A stretch of 42,500 nucleotides of DNA from Lachnospiraceae bacterium UBA3310 (GCA_002361355.1 DESQ01000003.1:1-42500); one strand, 5' to 3'; shown: positions 17,121 to 25,580, counted from the stretch's first letter. Program-made: numbers and translations. Notes: generated by a model not told the origin, from the sequence alone.

Positions 17121-18661
17121 AACTGATAAACTCCCGCAGAGCAAGGCGGCACAAGCCATCCGCCATCCGTGCGTACAAGCGTTTCTTCTATGTTGTACAG
17201 GGGCTGTCCGAGCTGTGCATGACACTCCCAAACCTTGCTCTCCCGCGAAGGGTTGATCACCACCGCAAGGCTCTCCTCCCCGCTTTTTCGCATATACGCC
17301 AAGGGATAATTGTTCATCTGTAAAAATCCGATTTCGCCGTCATTTCGAAGCGCCGCGTGGGACTGCCTGAACGCAATCAGACGCTTCACCTCACTGTAAA
17401 GAGAATCCGGATCGTCAATCTGCGCTGCCACATTGGGTCTGTCCTCAGCGCTGTCCTGGGGTATGTACAGCCTGGCAGGGGATGCCGTCGAGAAACCTGC
17501 ATTCAAAGAATCATCCCACTGCATAGGCGAGCGGGAGCCGGTTCTGCCATAACCACCCTCCACGGAAGTCACTCCCTCCACATAACGCATACCGATCTCG
17601 TCTCCGTAATAGATAAAGGGCGCGCCGGGCATTGTCAGAAGAAAGGCAAATGCAATCTTCATCTCCTCCCTGTCAAGTCTTCTCGCCATTCTGTCCATGT
17701 CGTGATTCCCCGAAGGAATGCAGATCAGTCCCCCGCAGGATTTGCGATAACTCTCCTGGTACTTTTCCCAAAACGCAGTGATGTCACCCTTCCCTCTTCC
17801 GGAAAACCATGGCTCATCACAGCGAAACAGATCATTGTAATGGGACGGCCCGAAATGAAGAAGAAAATCCATGTGAAAACCGCCCTCCAGTGACTTATCC
17901 GGCTCACCCCACTCGGAGACGAGCACCGCCGCAGGGAATTCCTTATCCAAAAATTCCCGCACGTTCTGCCACAATTGGATCGTGCCCCTTCCCTCCTCGT
18001 CATGCTTAACCAGCGAACCCGCCATGTCCACCCGGAATCCATCGCAGCCCGCCTTAAGCCAGAAACGCATCACGTCCTTCATCGCCTCTCTTGTGGCTAC
18101 AGGGCCCGGTGCATCCATGGACTGCTGCCATTTTTTCTCCGGATCAGGCTGATAAAAACCATAGTTCAATGCCGGCTGATGGGAAAAGAAATTCACTGCA
18201 CAGGAGCCGTCGCGGTCAGAGATACCCCGAATACAACCCATATTGCCTGGCTCCTCCCAGATACTGTCCGTCCACACATAGCGGTCTGTGTACTCGTTTT
18301 TCTCCGCCTTCATGGATTCTTTAAACCATTTGTGGGTTACCGCCGTATGGCCTGGCACCAGATCCAGCAGCACATGCATGTCCCGTTTATGCGCTTCCTG
18401 AAACAGCTTGGCCAGATCCTCATTCGTTCCATAGCGGGGCGCTACCGTGAGATAATCCTCCACATCATAGCCCGCATCGCCGAAGGGCGACTGGAAACAG
18501 GGATTGATCCAAAGGGCGTTACAGCCAAGCCCCTTAATGTAATCCAGTTTCTCGATGATACCCTGTATGTCCCCGATGCCATCTGCATTGGTGTCGTTGA
18601 AGGACTGAGGGTAAATTTCATAAAAGATTGCTGTGTTGAGCCAGTTTGGTCTGGTTTGCAT
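17117..18661 (-). CDS. Alpha-amylase family (GH13) glycoside hydrolase
   Basis: 514 residues acting on alpha-glucosides. The (beta/alpha)8 barrel begins at FYEIYPQSFNDTNADGIGD. The catalytic triad is seen as Asp212 (GFRVD), Glu250 (LVSEWGEP) and Asp321 (SGNHD). FIYYGDEIGMRY and SRSPMQWDDSLNAGF are shared with oligo-1,6-glucosidase, trehalulose and trehalose-synthase-like subfamilies. There is no signal peptide, so it is cytoplasmic and probably handles imported oligosaccharides. The start has AAGGAGG 8 bases upstream. The overlapping downstream sugar kinase suggests hydrolysis or phosphorolysis followed by phosphorylation. The exact substrate is not resolvable. Confidence 0.9.
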   Translation of the reverse strand: MQTRPNWLNTAIFYEIYPQSFNDTNADGIGDIQGIIEKLDYIKGLGCNALWINPCFQSPFGDAGYDVEDYLTVAPRYGTNEDLAKLFQEAHKRDMHVLLDLVPGHTAVTHKWFKESMKAEKNEYTDRYVWTDSIWEEPGNMGCIRGISDRDGSCAVNFFSHQPALNYGFYQPDPEKKWQQSMDAPGPVATREAMKDVMRFWLKAGCDGFRVDMAGSLVKHDEEGRGTIQLWQNVREFLDKEFPAAVLVSEWGEPDKSLEGGFHMDFLLHFGPSHYNDLFRCDEPWFSGRGKGDITAFWEKYQESYRKSCGGLICIPSGNHDMDRMARRLDREEMKIAFAFLLTMPGAPFIYYGDEIGMRYVEGVTSVEGGYGRTGSRSPMQWDDSLNAGFSTASPARLYIPQDSAEDRPNVAAQIDDPDSLYSEVKRLIAFRQSHAALRNDGEIGFLQMNNYPLAYMRKSGEESLAVVINPSRESKVWECHAQLGQPLYNIEETLVRTDGGWLVPPCSAGVYQL

Positions 18662-18747
18662 GGTTGGTTCCTCCTTTTAAATAGTGCGGGTTTTGTCTCT
18701 GTCATTTTGGTAAAAATGATAGAGATAGAAGTATCTCTGATTTGTCT

Positions 18748-18978
18748 TTACATATGTTTTCCCAATACTGCACAGCATTCCGTAAAAGCAAACGGCTGGT
18801 ATTGAGCATCTATCTCCTCTGCACTTTTAAGAAAATCGTCTAACTTCTTAGCACAATCAGACACCTTCCACATTTGCTGATTATGATACTGTTGCTGCAT
18901 TTGCTGTAATTGTGCCTGTATCTGTTGTTGATTAAAAATATATGTCTGTATCAACAGACAAACCCATGAATTCTGCAA
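18748..18978 (-). CDS. Small Gln-rich protein or fragment, unknown
   Basis: A frame of about 76 residues without a good ATG or ribosome site; the annotated end at 18978 is a TTG. The interior is glutamine-rich (NQQQIQAQLQQMQQQYHN) followed by a helical stretch (KKLDDFLKSAEEIDAQY). It may be a remnant whose start was lost at the boundary between the GH13 region and the AT-rich island. Function unknown. Confidence 0.35.
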   Translation of the reverse strand: MQNSWVCLLIQTYIFNQQQIQAQLQQMQQQYHNQQMWKVSDCAKKLDDFLKSAEEIDAQYQPFAFTECCAVLGKHM

Positions 18979-19064
18979 TAACCAGATTTTCCACTCACTG
19001 GATGGAAAATGTCTTTATGCCCTTTACACCACTTTTGGGTTAAGCCATTATCCTACTTTTTTAT

Positions 19065-20141
19065 CTAAATTGCTGTCATTTTGTATTCCAAATCCCCAAT
19101 CAAAAAATTTCTGTGATATATGCAATCGCAAGCAGAAGATACAAATAAAGCAATATTATACGATGTATTATCAAACGTACTAATATATTTCACACCATCA
19201 TAACCCAAAAATTTTGCGAAATCACTTATGTACTGTGTAGGCAAATAATCCAAATCACTATCCCATCTACTCATGGGCTTAGCTAAATCGTTTTGAATTT
19301 GTCGTAAACTACTTTCATTCAATAAATATGCCACCTTATCCTTTCCTGAATAGAATGGTGAACTATGAACGATTGAGCTCAAATCTAATACTCTTATATC
19401 ACGATTAAGTTTAAATGTCGCAATGGTAACATAATCAAATGCATGCGCTCTGATCTCTTTCACCGTTGTCTTTTTATGACTACATAAATACAAGCAACTC
19501 TGTCCTTTTGAATTTGCCCTTCCTGGTGAAGCAACATCATCCGGTGGCGCCCACATTTGTTTTCTTGAATATCCTTTCTTATCAGACACACGGGCGCGGT
19601 AAAACTTTGTAGCCATTGAAATAACTATTTCAGTTTCCCTTAATACCGATTCCAGCATCTCCAAATTAATATATTTACTATGAAATCTGTTTTCATTTCT
19701 TAAATATTTTTTGAAGACATCCCAACTATATTTTCCCATGATGGAATTATCTCTTAAGTATACTTCATCAAAAAGTTGTGGAATTCCAACTCGCTCAATT
19801 ACGATCCTTGAATCTAAATCTAATGAATCAGTTACGCGCTCAGATACTATTTGTCTAACCTCAAATGCACTTCCGGAAAAAATGCTCCAATCTTTTAACA
19901 ATCTATCCTCAATCAATGCTTTTTCTTCTTCTGGGTACATTTTCGAAAGCTCCGACTCTGGAACATATAATTCCAAAATAGAATCTAACATTTCTTCTAC
20001 ATTTGTTTTATCCGCATCCTCAACCGAATCATATATCCATGTATTTGTTTTTTTACAAACCGGACAATTTCCTCTATGTCCTATCATTTCTATTGCTGCT
20101 CGAATCTCCGTATCGTTGAAGCAATTTATACAACAAACCAT
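19065..20141 (-). CDS. RES-domain protein with N-terminal zinc ribbon
   Basis: 358 residues. The N-terminus has two CxxC pairs (Cys4/Cys7 and Cys26/Cys29), a likely zinc ribbon, followed by an alpha-helical region resembling the N-terminal domains found on RES proteins. The C-terminal half is a RES domain: FYRARVSD, GRANSKGQSCLYLC, TVKEIRAH with the conserved Glu, and YISDFAKFLGYDGVKY. Characterised RES toxins degrade NAD+, so this is a candidate NAD-depleting effector. Its ATG directly follows the TAA of the sce7725-family gene. It is the last gene of a three-gene operon; no Xre/MbcA-type antitoxin is adjacent, so a classical RES-Xre pair is not supported. Confidence 0.82.
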   Translation of the reverse strand: MVCCINCFNDTEIRAAIEMIGHRGNCPVCKKTNTWIYDSVEDADKTNVEEMLDSILELYVPESELSKMYPEEEKALIEDRLLKDWSIFSGSAFEVRQIVSERVTDSLDLDSRIVIERVGIPQLFDEVYLRDNSIMGKYSWDVFKKYLRNENRFHSKYINLEMLESVLRETEIVISMATKFYRARVSDKKGYSRKQMWAPPDDVASPGRANSKGQSCLYLCSHKKTTVKEIRAHAFDYVTIATFKLNRDIRVLDLSSIVHSSPFYSGKDKVAYLLNESSLRQIQNDLAKPMSRWDSDLDYLPTQYISDFAKFLGYDGVKYISTFDNTSYNIALFVSSACDCIYHRNFLIGDLEYKMTAI

Positions 20142-21110
20142 TTATTTATCCTCTAAATATTTTCCCATCATTTCTAGATGATGCATTAGCGAATATTTTT
20201 TAATTACACCTAATCCAGGAAATTTTCCATTATTATAACAATCAACTAAGTTGTTTAATCCTATTGTTCTTGGAATAATGCTAAATTGCTCCCAATTTAT
20301 TAATTTTTCCATAGCTTCTTCGAATTTTCTGGCTAAATCAGAAATACTTTCATTAGATTTCGATACAAAATGGTGCACTCTTAACTCCTCTCTATTACCA
20401 AAATACATAATATGAATCGCTATCGCTAAAGGAGCAAAGCCTGACTCTTCATATTCATTTCCAACCATTGAAAAATCAGAAAAACCCACAAATCCTCTTT
20501 TTTTATACACAATATGATTTCTACTAAACAGTTCATCTGGACTTACGATATAATCTATATTGCGTTTCGCTTTTTTATAGCTATCCTCTAAAATTATTAT
20601 ATCATCTTCTATTATATCCTCAAAATCCGCTCCTTTAGGAATAACTGTATATTTTCCTGTCAGATCATCTCCATATTCCTCATAATAGTGATAATTCCCC
20701 TTCTCAGTATTTATCATCACTACATCTTTGGCAGCAAATTTCTTCTCCAAAATAGTAGATATTACATTATCATTTACTAAATACGCCCTCTGAATACCCG
20801 AATCATCCCATATACTCTTATAACCCTCTAGGGTTTTCTTTAGTTTTTGTTTTTTATTTTCTTCACTTTCATTTTCTGTCTTCTTTCTCATATCATTCAA
20901 TTCTTTACTAAAAGAACCCACTTTAGGATTCCTAATCACAATCACCTTATGTTTCATTTCAATAAACTTTGTAAGTGTCGAAAAAAAAGTGCTACTAAAT
21001 TTCACAGGTTCAATAATTGGAATAACTTGTGAACTAAGTTTTCCTGCATCTAACAATTCGCGTAAACATAATAATTCATTTTGTCTTCCTCTAAGATATG
21101 GAAAATACAT
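20142..21110 (-). CDS. Beta-protein / sce7725-family protein
   Basis: 322 residues beginning MYFPYLRGRQNELLCLREL, the hallmark start of the sce7725 family (Beta-protein group of phage and island proteins). IPIIEPVKF, VIVIRNPKVGSFSKEL, SPDELFSRNHIVYKKRGFVG and VSKSNESISDLARKFEEA are scattered family blocks. A TIM-barrel-like pattern is suggested but not proven, and no catalytic set is obvious. It starts 3 bases after the sce7726-family stop with a GGGGGG run as ribosome site. The two families recur together in unrelated bacteria; the biochemical role is not known. Confidence 0.8.
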   Translation of the reverse strand: MYFPYLRGRQNELLCLRELLDAGKLSSQVIPIIEPVKFSSTFFSTLTKFIEMKHKVIVIRNPKVGSFSKELNDMRKKTENESEENKKQKLKKTLEGYKSIWDDSGIQRAYLVNDNVISTILEKKFAAKDVVMINTEKGNYHYYEEYGDDLTGKYTVIPKGADFEDIIEDDIIILEDSYKKAKRNIDYIVSPDELFSRNHIVYKKRGFVGFSDFSMVGNEYEESGFAPLAIAIHIMYFGNREELRVHHFVSKSNESISDLARKFEEAMEKLINWEQFSIIPRTIGLNNLVDCYNNGKFPGLGVIKKYSLMHHLEMMGKYLEDK

Positions 21111-21113
21111 ATA

Positions 21114-21971
21114 CTATCCCCCCATTCTGCTATTCCAAAATGTATCTATTTTTTGATAATCTGATCTGACTTTCTTTGAAAAATACGCATAAAACCTCAA
21201 TTCATATGGGACATTCTCTTCCAGTTTATCTTCGACAAATAATAATGTTCTAGCTTTCAAACACTCCATTACATCTTTTTGTAAAGTAGTAATATTTATA
21301 CGTCTCAACCATTTTTGACACTCTCTATAATACTGAAAACTATTAACCACTGGAAGCTTATGAAAATGTTTTAGTAAAATAGACTCAAATTCTGCTTTTC
21401 GTAAAACCTGAAACATCGTATCATATGACAAATTGTCTCTATTGCAAAATGCCGTTTTTCTACATATTAGTTTCCCATTTGAAGTTAATTCATATATCCC
21501 AACTTTTTGACCTTTCAAAAATTCCTTCACATGTGATAATTGTTTATTCCCTACTACAACATAAACATAGTTGAATACTTTGTAATAATCCCTAATCTGA
21601 TTCTCTAGCCGAAGCAAATTATCTAAATCTGTTTTTATTTCATATACTACTCCACGTCCATTTATCATTATAAAATCTGCTTTTGAGTCACCAATAGGTA
21701 ATTCTGTAAGAGCGGCTGTATTATACAAATCATGTTTCTTTATCAACAATTGATTCAGCACTGTATTTTTGTAAAAATATTCATTTCTGTACTCGCAATC
21801 CATAAAATGATATATTTCACTTACTGCCTCTCCAACAGTCGCGCTCTCCAATTTAACATATCTTTTTACACACTTAATGAAGGATTCCGGAACACTGTTC
21901 TCATAAATCATTTTATCAAAATATGGCACCGTAAAAATTTTATTAATTATGTACTTATCTAATTTCTCCAT
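21114..21971 (-). CDS. sce7726-family protein, PD-(D/E)XK nuclease-like
   Basis: About 285 residues from the ATG at 21971 (MEKLDKYIINKIFTVPYF); an in-frame TTG lies 18 bases upstream. Residues 95-115 read SKADFIMINGRGVVYEIKTD, with Asp99 and Glu111-Ile-Lys113 in the spacing of a PD-(D/E)XK nuclease active site. The following LENQIRDYYKVFNYVYVVVG matches the usual core strand and helix. It is the first gene of the sce7726-sce7725-RES operon, inferred to be a DNA- or RNA-cleaving or recognition component. Its low-GC composition contrasts with flanking genes, consistent with transfer. Confidence 0.8.
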   Translation of the reverse strand: MEKLDKYIINKIFTVPYFDKMIYENSVPESFIKCVKRYVKLESATVGEAVSEIYHFMDCEYRNEYFYKNTVLNQLLIKKHDLYNTAALTELPIGDSKADFIMINGRGVVYEIKTDLDNLLRLENQIRDYYKVFNYVYVVVGNKQLSHVKEFLKGQKVGIYELTSNGKLICRKTAFCNRDNLSYDTMFQVLRKAEFESILLKHFHKLPVVNSFQYYRECQKWLRRINITTLQKDVMECLKARTLLFVEDKLEENVPYELRFYAYFSKKVRSDYQKIDTFWNSRMGG

Positions 21972-22338
21972 AGCATCCACTTTCCACAAAAAAGTTTAAC
22001 CATATCATAAAGTGATTCTTTCCAAATAGCTTCAAATAAATTTATACATTTACTCCTATACTAGATCGCCTTTTTCTGAAACATTATTATACAAATACCA
22101 ATTCAACACTCGCTAAATACCAACCGCCTCTTTGACACCCTTATACAACACAATAATTTCACGCCATATACTTACTAAATTCATCTTAAGCAATCTACAT
22201 CTATATTATAGCTGTTTTTTAACAAATAGTCAGTAGTATTTTTCACTATCACCAATAAATTGCTATCGGCAATTCCATGTATTTTTTCCTCTATTCATTT
22301 TGACCTCCAATCTTCTGCTTTTACAAAACTTTATCATA
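21972..22338. other. AT-rich intergenic region upstream of the sce7726 operon
   Basis: About 367 bases of very AT-rich sequence with no credible coding frame on either strand. It must carry the promoter for the minus-strand sce7726 operon; several TATAAT-like strings are present but none has a convincing -35 partner, so I do not place one. No tRNA, CRISPR or repeat is seen. Confidence 0.6.
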
Positions 22339-23350
22339 TTATTCACCAACTGCAAACTTCACCAGTTCCACCGCACTTTCCTCTGCCGGATCGTTTGTCC
22401 CCAACTCACCACGAAATGCACGGGCTAAAATCGCCCTTTTCATGGTATCTATCTGAACAAGGACAGCCTTGGCAGCTTCTTTGGCTTGCTGTTCTTTGCA
22501 TAGAAAGTCGTCTAGGATTCGAGAAATCTCTGTTTGCTCCTCAAAAGGAACGTATTGAATCGGCACTTTCACAATATTACTTACGGCAAGCCCAGGTTGC
22601 GCCGTTGCTGTCGCATATTGATTTAAATTTAAAAATTTTAGATAGTAATAGGCCCACGATGTAGAGACTTTCATTTTATAACTAACAACCACTGCATGTT
22701 CTGTTGCATAGAATCGATCGTTAGCTAGATTAACGTTCCCGCACAAAGCTCCCTGTCGACCAATAATAGGATGTTCCCCCTCACAATTAAATCTGTCAAC
22801 GTACCCCCTAACGCCATTTCCACCAAAACAAGGATAGCGATATAAATCGGATTGTTGATTAGAAATTTCCTTAGCAGATATATTTTTCCCTGCCTGCAAG
22901 ACAAAAACTTCGCCTATAAGACATTTTTTCCAACTATCCAACCCCACCCCATGCTCTTTTCTCCATCGCTCCGTCAGTTCCCCCGTAAACGCCTTATGCA
23001 GAATCACAGTCTTCCGCAACTCAAAACCATCTATAACTACCTGCACCTTTTCCTTTACTTCATCCAATTTAGCAAACAAGCCCTCGATTCGATCCACAAT
23101 ACGTTGTTGCTCGTTCAATGGTGGAATAGGGATACAAATATTTTTAAACAATGGGTAATGTCGACGGTATCCCAAATTAGGAATCTCAATACTCTGGAAT
23201 CCATAATAAAATGCTTTTGCATTCCAAAAAGATTTCGGTTTTAATACTTTTACACCATCGGCTCCTTGGGCAAAAACAAAGTCTATGTATTTTACGCATC
23301 TTGTGTGGTCTCCAAAAATAATAATTGGCAATTCGCCTTCATACTGAAAA
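22339..23350 (-). pseudogene. hsdS: Type I restriction specificity subunit, 5' part missing
   Basis: HsdS carries two target-recognition domains (TRDs) that select the DNA site for a type I methylase/restriction complex. Here the open frame keeps the last part of TRD1 (YEGELPIIIFGDHTRCVKY), the central conserved region (IPPLNEQQRIVDRIEGLFAK), all of TRD2 (VFVLQAGKNISAKEIS to NIVKVPIQYVPF) and the C-terminal conserved helix. About 100 N-terminal residues are absent, and the frame meets a stop at the prophage edge. No hsdM or hsdR is in the window. Because the gene is on the minus strand, its 5' half and partners are expected beyond the far prophage end. Confidence 0.88.
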
Positions 23351-23371
23351 TGTCAATATTAAATGCGACAC
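23351..23371. repeat. IS30-like terminal sequence at the prophage edge
   Basis: TGTCAATATTAAATGCGACA followed by C resembles the outer ends of IS30-family elements, and hsdS homology ends directly beside it. No inverted copy is found within 100 bases on the other side of the transposase gene (24428-24530), as an ordinary IS30 copy would require. Confidence 0.5.
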
Positions 23372-23386
23372 TTTTTTAAATTTTTT

Positions 23387-24427
23387 TCACCCGATTTTCT
23401 TAAGCTCTTCCTTGAAAAGCTCCCCGGCAGAATGATAGCCATGTATGCGGCGGGGATAGTTGTTTATCCAGTTTTCCATTTCCTCTACCTCTGCGTCCGT
23501 CATTCCGTCAAAATTTGTCCCCTTTGGTACTTTACGCCGTACCATTTTATTAGTAACCTCATTTGTGCCACGTTCCCAGCTGCTATACGGGTGACAGTAA
23601 TATAGCTGCGTCCGTTTCCCCTCTCCCAGTATAGAACGTTCCAGCTCTTCACAATATGCAAACTCGCTGCCATTGTCTACGGTTATGCTTTTAAAGACTT
23701 GCTTAAACATATCACCCCATTTTCTTTCCAATGCGTCTAAAGCATCTACTACCGCCTCTGCTGTCTTATCCGGCAGCTTAAATATGATCTCGTCCCGCGT
23801 CTTTCTTTCCGTCAGTACCAGCAGGGTATTTTTAGATTTCCCCCGCTGCCCTATCACACTATCCATTTCCCAGTGTCCGAACTCTTCCCGCTTGTCTACC
23901 TCTTCCGGGCGCTTTTCTATACTTGTGCCTGCTGCCGCCCTTGCCTGCTGCCTCTTCACTTTCTTATAGTCTCTCTTCTTATTTGCCTTTACTGGCAAGT
24001 GTTTATTTGTAAGCTGTAGAAAGATACCTTTATCAATATAGCTGTAAAGCGTCGTTACGCAGATCGTGACGGAAAATTCCCCCTCTTTTCCCTGCGCCTT
24101 AAGTTCCCCCAGAACGGCAGCCGGGCTATATCCCTCATTTACTATTTTATCCTCTATATAATTCGCTAACTTAATATCGTTGCCGATCTTAAGCACGCCG
24201 CCCTTGTTTTTCAGATTCTCCCTGTACTTATCGTCTGCAATGTCCGGGCTGTATCTCTCTTCCTGTGTGAGATCAGAGTTAAGCCCGGTATAAACTCCCC
24301 TTTTTATTTCCCGGTATATTGTGCTGCGGTGTACGTGCAGCATGTCTGCGATCTCCTTTTTACCATGTCCCGCCTTTAGCAATGCCTCTAATTTTATCCG
24401 ATCTGCCTTTGTTAAGTGCTTACCCAT
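23387..24427 (-). CDS. IS30-family transposase
   Basis: 346 residues. An N-terminal helix-turn-helix (KKEIADMLHVHRSTIYREIK) is followed by a second DNA-binding region and a DDE catalytic core: FGHWEMDSVIG (first Asp), ITVDNGSEF (second Asp), and YSSWERGTNEVTNKMVRRKV (Glu), all diagnostic of IS30. The length is full and the frame intact. GAGAGG precedes the ATG. It lies 36 bases from the IS30-like end but has no second terminal repeat next to it. It is on the same strand as the repressor operon and prophage late genes, so it may serve the prophage instead of being a stray insertion sequence. Confidence 0.93.
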   Translation of the reverse strand: MGKHLTKADRIKLEALLKAGHGKKEIADMLHVHRSTIYREIKRGVYTGLNSDLTQEERYSPDIADDKYRENLKNKGGVLKIGNDIKLANYIEDKIVNEGYSPAAVLGELKAQGKEGEFSVTICVTTLYSYIDKGIFLQLTNKHLPVKANKKRDYKKVKRQQARAAAGTSIEKRPEEVDKREEFGHWEMDSVIGQRGKSKNTLLVLTERKTRDEIIFKLPDKTAEAVVDALDALERKWGDMFKQVFKSITVDNGSEFAYCEELERSILGEGKRTQLYYCHPYSSWERGTNEVTNKMVRRKVPKGTNFDGMTDAEVEEMENWINNYPRRIHGYHSAGELFKEELKKIG

Positions 24428-24462
24428 TTCCCTTACCTCTCTTTTGTCCTATATACGGCGAA

Positions 24463-24492
24463 AAGCCGCAAACTCTTTTACAAGTCTGCGGC
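24463..24492 (-). terminator. Hairpin between the HIRAN-like gene and the transposase
   Basis: The arms AGCCGCA and TGCGGCT pair, with further pairing of ACT/AGT inside, around a loop; on the minus strand the hairpin is followed by TTTTC. It begins just after the stop of the HIRAN-like gene and may reduce read-through into the transposase. Confidence 0.45.
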
Positions 24493-24506
24493 TCATTATT
24501 TGCGCC

Positions 24507-25202
24507 TCATTTACAGCATTTCTTACATGCTGTATACTTCTTTTTTGCTTGGCTTAGTGGTATGCTCTTTGGGTTTTTCATTCCAGAACATGTAGGCTTA
24601 CTATGGTACTTTTTGCTGCTGCGGTCTATATATACGATTGTCTCCCCTACGGTCTGCGCTGCGCGGCTTTTCTTCTCTTCTATGATAACGTCAAGCTCTA
24701 TATTGCACCCGAACGTTTGTACCCCCCCCCCGGAAATTTCCAGTATTTCTGCGGTGTAGCGGGCTTGCGGGTATTTCCGCGCTAAGTCCTTTGCCAGTTC
24801 TTCCGATAAATTTCCCAGTACCTTATTTCCCCACTTGATGCACGCGGCAGGCTCCCCATTGTATGTATATTTTTCTACTGTTATGTCCTCGTCTCCTGTC
24901 ATGGTTCTTAATATGTCCTGGCGGTTTTCCCCGTCCTCATTATCAAAAGTCACGCCTACTATTTTTGTGCGTATGGTTTCCGCAATCCTGCTGCCAGATG
25001 CAGCGGCAGGCGTTCCCGTTGTCCTCGGCTCTTCCTGCTGCCCTGCTGCCTCTTTCGCTGGCTTGCGTGCAAGCAGAAAGCATACGGCAGCAATCACTAT
25101 ACAGCCGATACCGCCCGTAATATTCCCGGACGGCAGCGCCACAATTCCGCTTACTGCAAATAAAGCAGCCACAATATATAAAATAATTTGTTTCTTTGCC
25201 AT
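24507..25202 (-). CDS. Membrane-anchored HIRAN-like protein with C-terminal His/Cys motif
   Basis: 231 residues. Two hydrophobic segments (about residues 5-24 and 26-45, ending in LLARKPAK) are followed by an Ala/Pro linker. Residues 80-160 resemble a HIRAN domain (KIVGVTFDNEDGENRQDIL and AACIKWGNKVLGNL). The C-terminus (VYIDRSSKKYHSKPTCSGM then YTACKKCCK) is a YHxxxxC...CxxC putative metal site also seen on secreted nucleases. It starts 23 bases after the XRE gene, in the same operon. The location next to a repressor suggests a lysogenic conversion or superinfection-exclusion function, which is inferred. A 10-G tract lies inside the coding sequence. Confidence 0.7.
   Translation of the reverse strand: MAKKQIILYIVAALFAVSGIVALPSGNITGGIGCIVIAAVCFLLARKPAKEAAGQQEEPRTTGTPAAASGSRIAETIRTKIVGVTFDNEDGENRQDILRTMTGDEDITVEKYTYNGEPAACIKWGNKVLGNLSEELAKDLARKYPQARYTAEILEISGGGVQTFGCNIELDVIIEEKKSRAAQTVGETIVYIDRSSKKYHSKPTCSGMKNPKSIPLSQAKKKYTACKKCCK
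24722..24731 (+). repeat. Ten-base C/G homopolymer in the HIRAN-like gene
   Basis: Ten consecutive C on the plus strand (G on the coding strand) encode the Ser-Gly-Gly-Gly-Val stretch. One base gained or lost would frameshift the last 75 or so residues. Confidence 0.95.
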
Positions 25203-25225
25203 AAATAAGCCCTCTCTTTCGCCTT

Positions 25226-25420
25226 TTAGTTTAATTCTAATATTTCATCAGCAGAGGCGTTAAGCTCCCTGCATATTTTTATAAACATTTCCAATGTAGG
25301 CGCGTGCGCCCCATTTTCCCAGCGGCTTATATCCTTTTGGTGGACTTGCAGGCGTTCCGCAAGTTCTTTTTGTGAAACGCCCGCCGCTTTTCTTGCTTTT
25401 CTTATATTGTTTCCGATCAT
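25226..25420 (-). CDS. XRE-family repressor-like regulator
   Basis: 64 residues that are almost entirely one Cro/C1-type helix-turn-helix: IGNNIRKARKAAGVSQKELA, then RLQVHQKDISRWENG and FIKICRELNASADEILEL. It is the short form without a peptidase domain, as for Cro or small repressors. Its ATG overlaps the stop of a 32-residue ORF (ATGA). The upstream consensus promoter contains a palindrome that it may bind, giving autoregulation. Confidence 0.9.
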   Translation of the reverse strand: MIGNNIRKARKAAGVSQKELAERLQVHQKDISRWENGAHAPTLEMFIKICRELNASADEILELN

Positions 25421-25515
25421 GCCTTACCTCTTTTCTCTTTAGCTCTCATTATAAAGGCTATGCAGAGTTTTACCGTTCCTGCGGCTACCAAAAAAATACC
25501 TAATTTCAGAATCAT
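25417..25515 (-). CDS. 32-residue hydrophobic micro-ORF coupled to the XRE gene
   Basis: Frame MILKLGIFLVAAGTVKLCIA followed by a basic tail (RAKEKRGKA). It has one probable membrane helix. The TGA overlaps the XRE ATG, which would couple their translation. The ribosome site is weak (AAAGAG). It could act as a leader for the repressor or as a small membrane peptide; function unknown. Confidence 0.45.
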   Translation of the reverse strand: MILKLGIFLVAAGTVKLCIAFIMRAKEKRGKA

Positions 25516-25551
25516 ACTCTTTACTCGGCTTTGGGTTTATGATATATTTTT

Positions 25552-25580
25552 TATAGGCGGCGGGCTTTCGCCCGCCTATA
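25552..25580. repeat. GAAA-loop hairpin after the 38-residue ORF
   Basis: A seven-pair inner stem (GGCGGGC on the minus strand) plus four outer pairs with a 3-base bulge closes a loop reading GAAA on the minus strand. No T-run follows on either strand, so it is not a classical terminator. Confidence 0.7.

Noticed and set aside
19065..20141. Classical RES-Xre toxin-antitoxin pair
   Set aside because: The only XRE gene in reach is 5 kb away in the prophage operon, not adjacent; the RES gene is locked to sce7725/sce7726 genes.
23351..24530. Simple IS30 insertion sequence
   Set aside because: Only one terminal-repeat-like end was found; kept as a transposase gene with an open question about what it mobilises.
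25552..25580. Rho-independent terminator
   Set aside because: Strong stem but no T-run on either strand after it.
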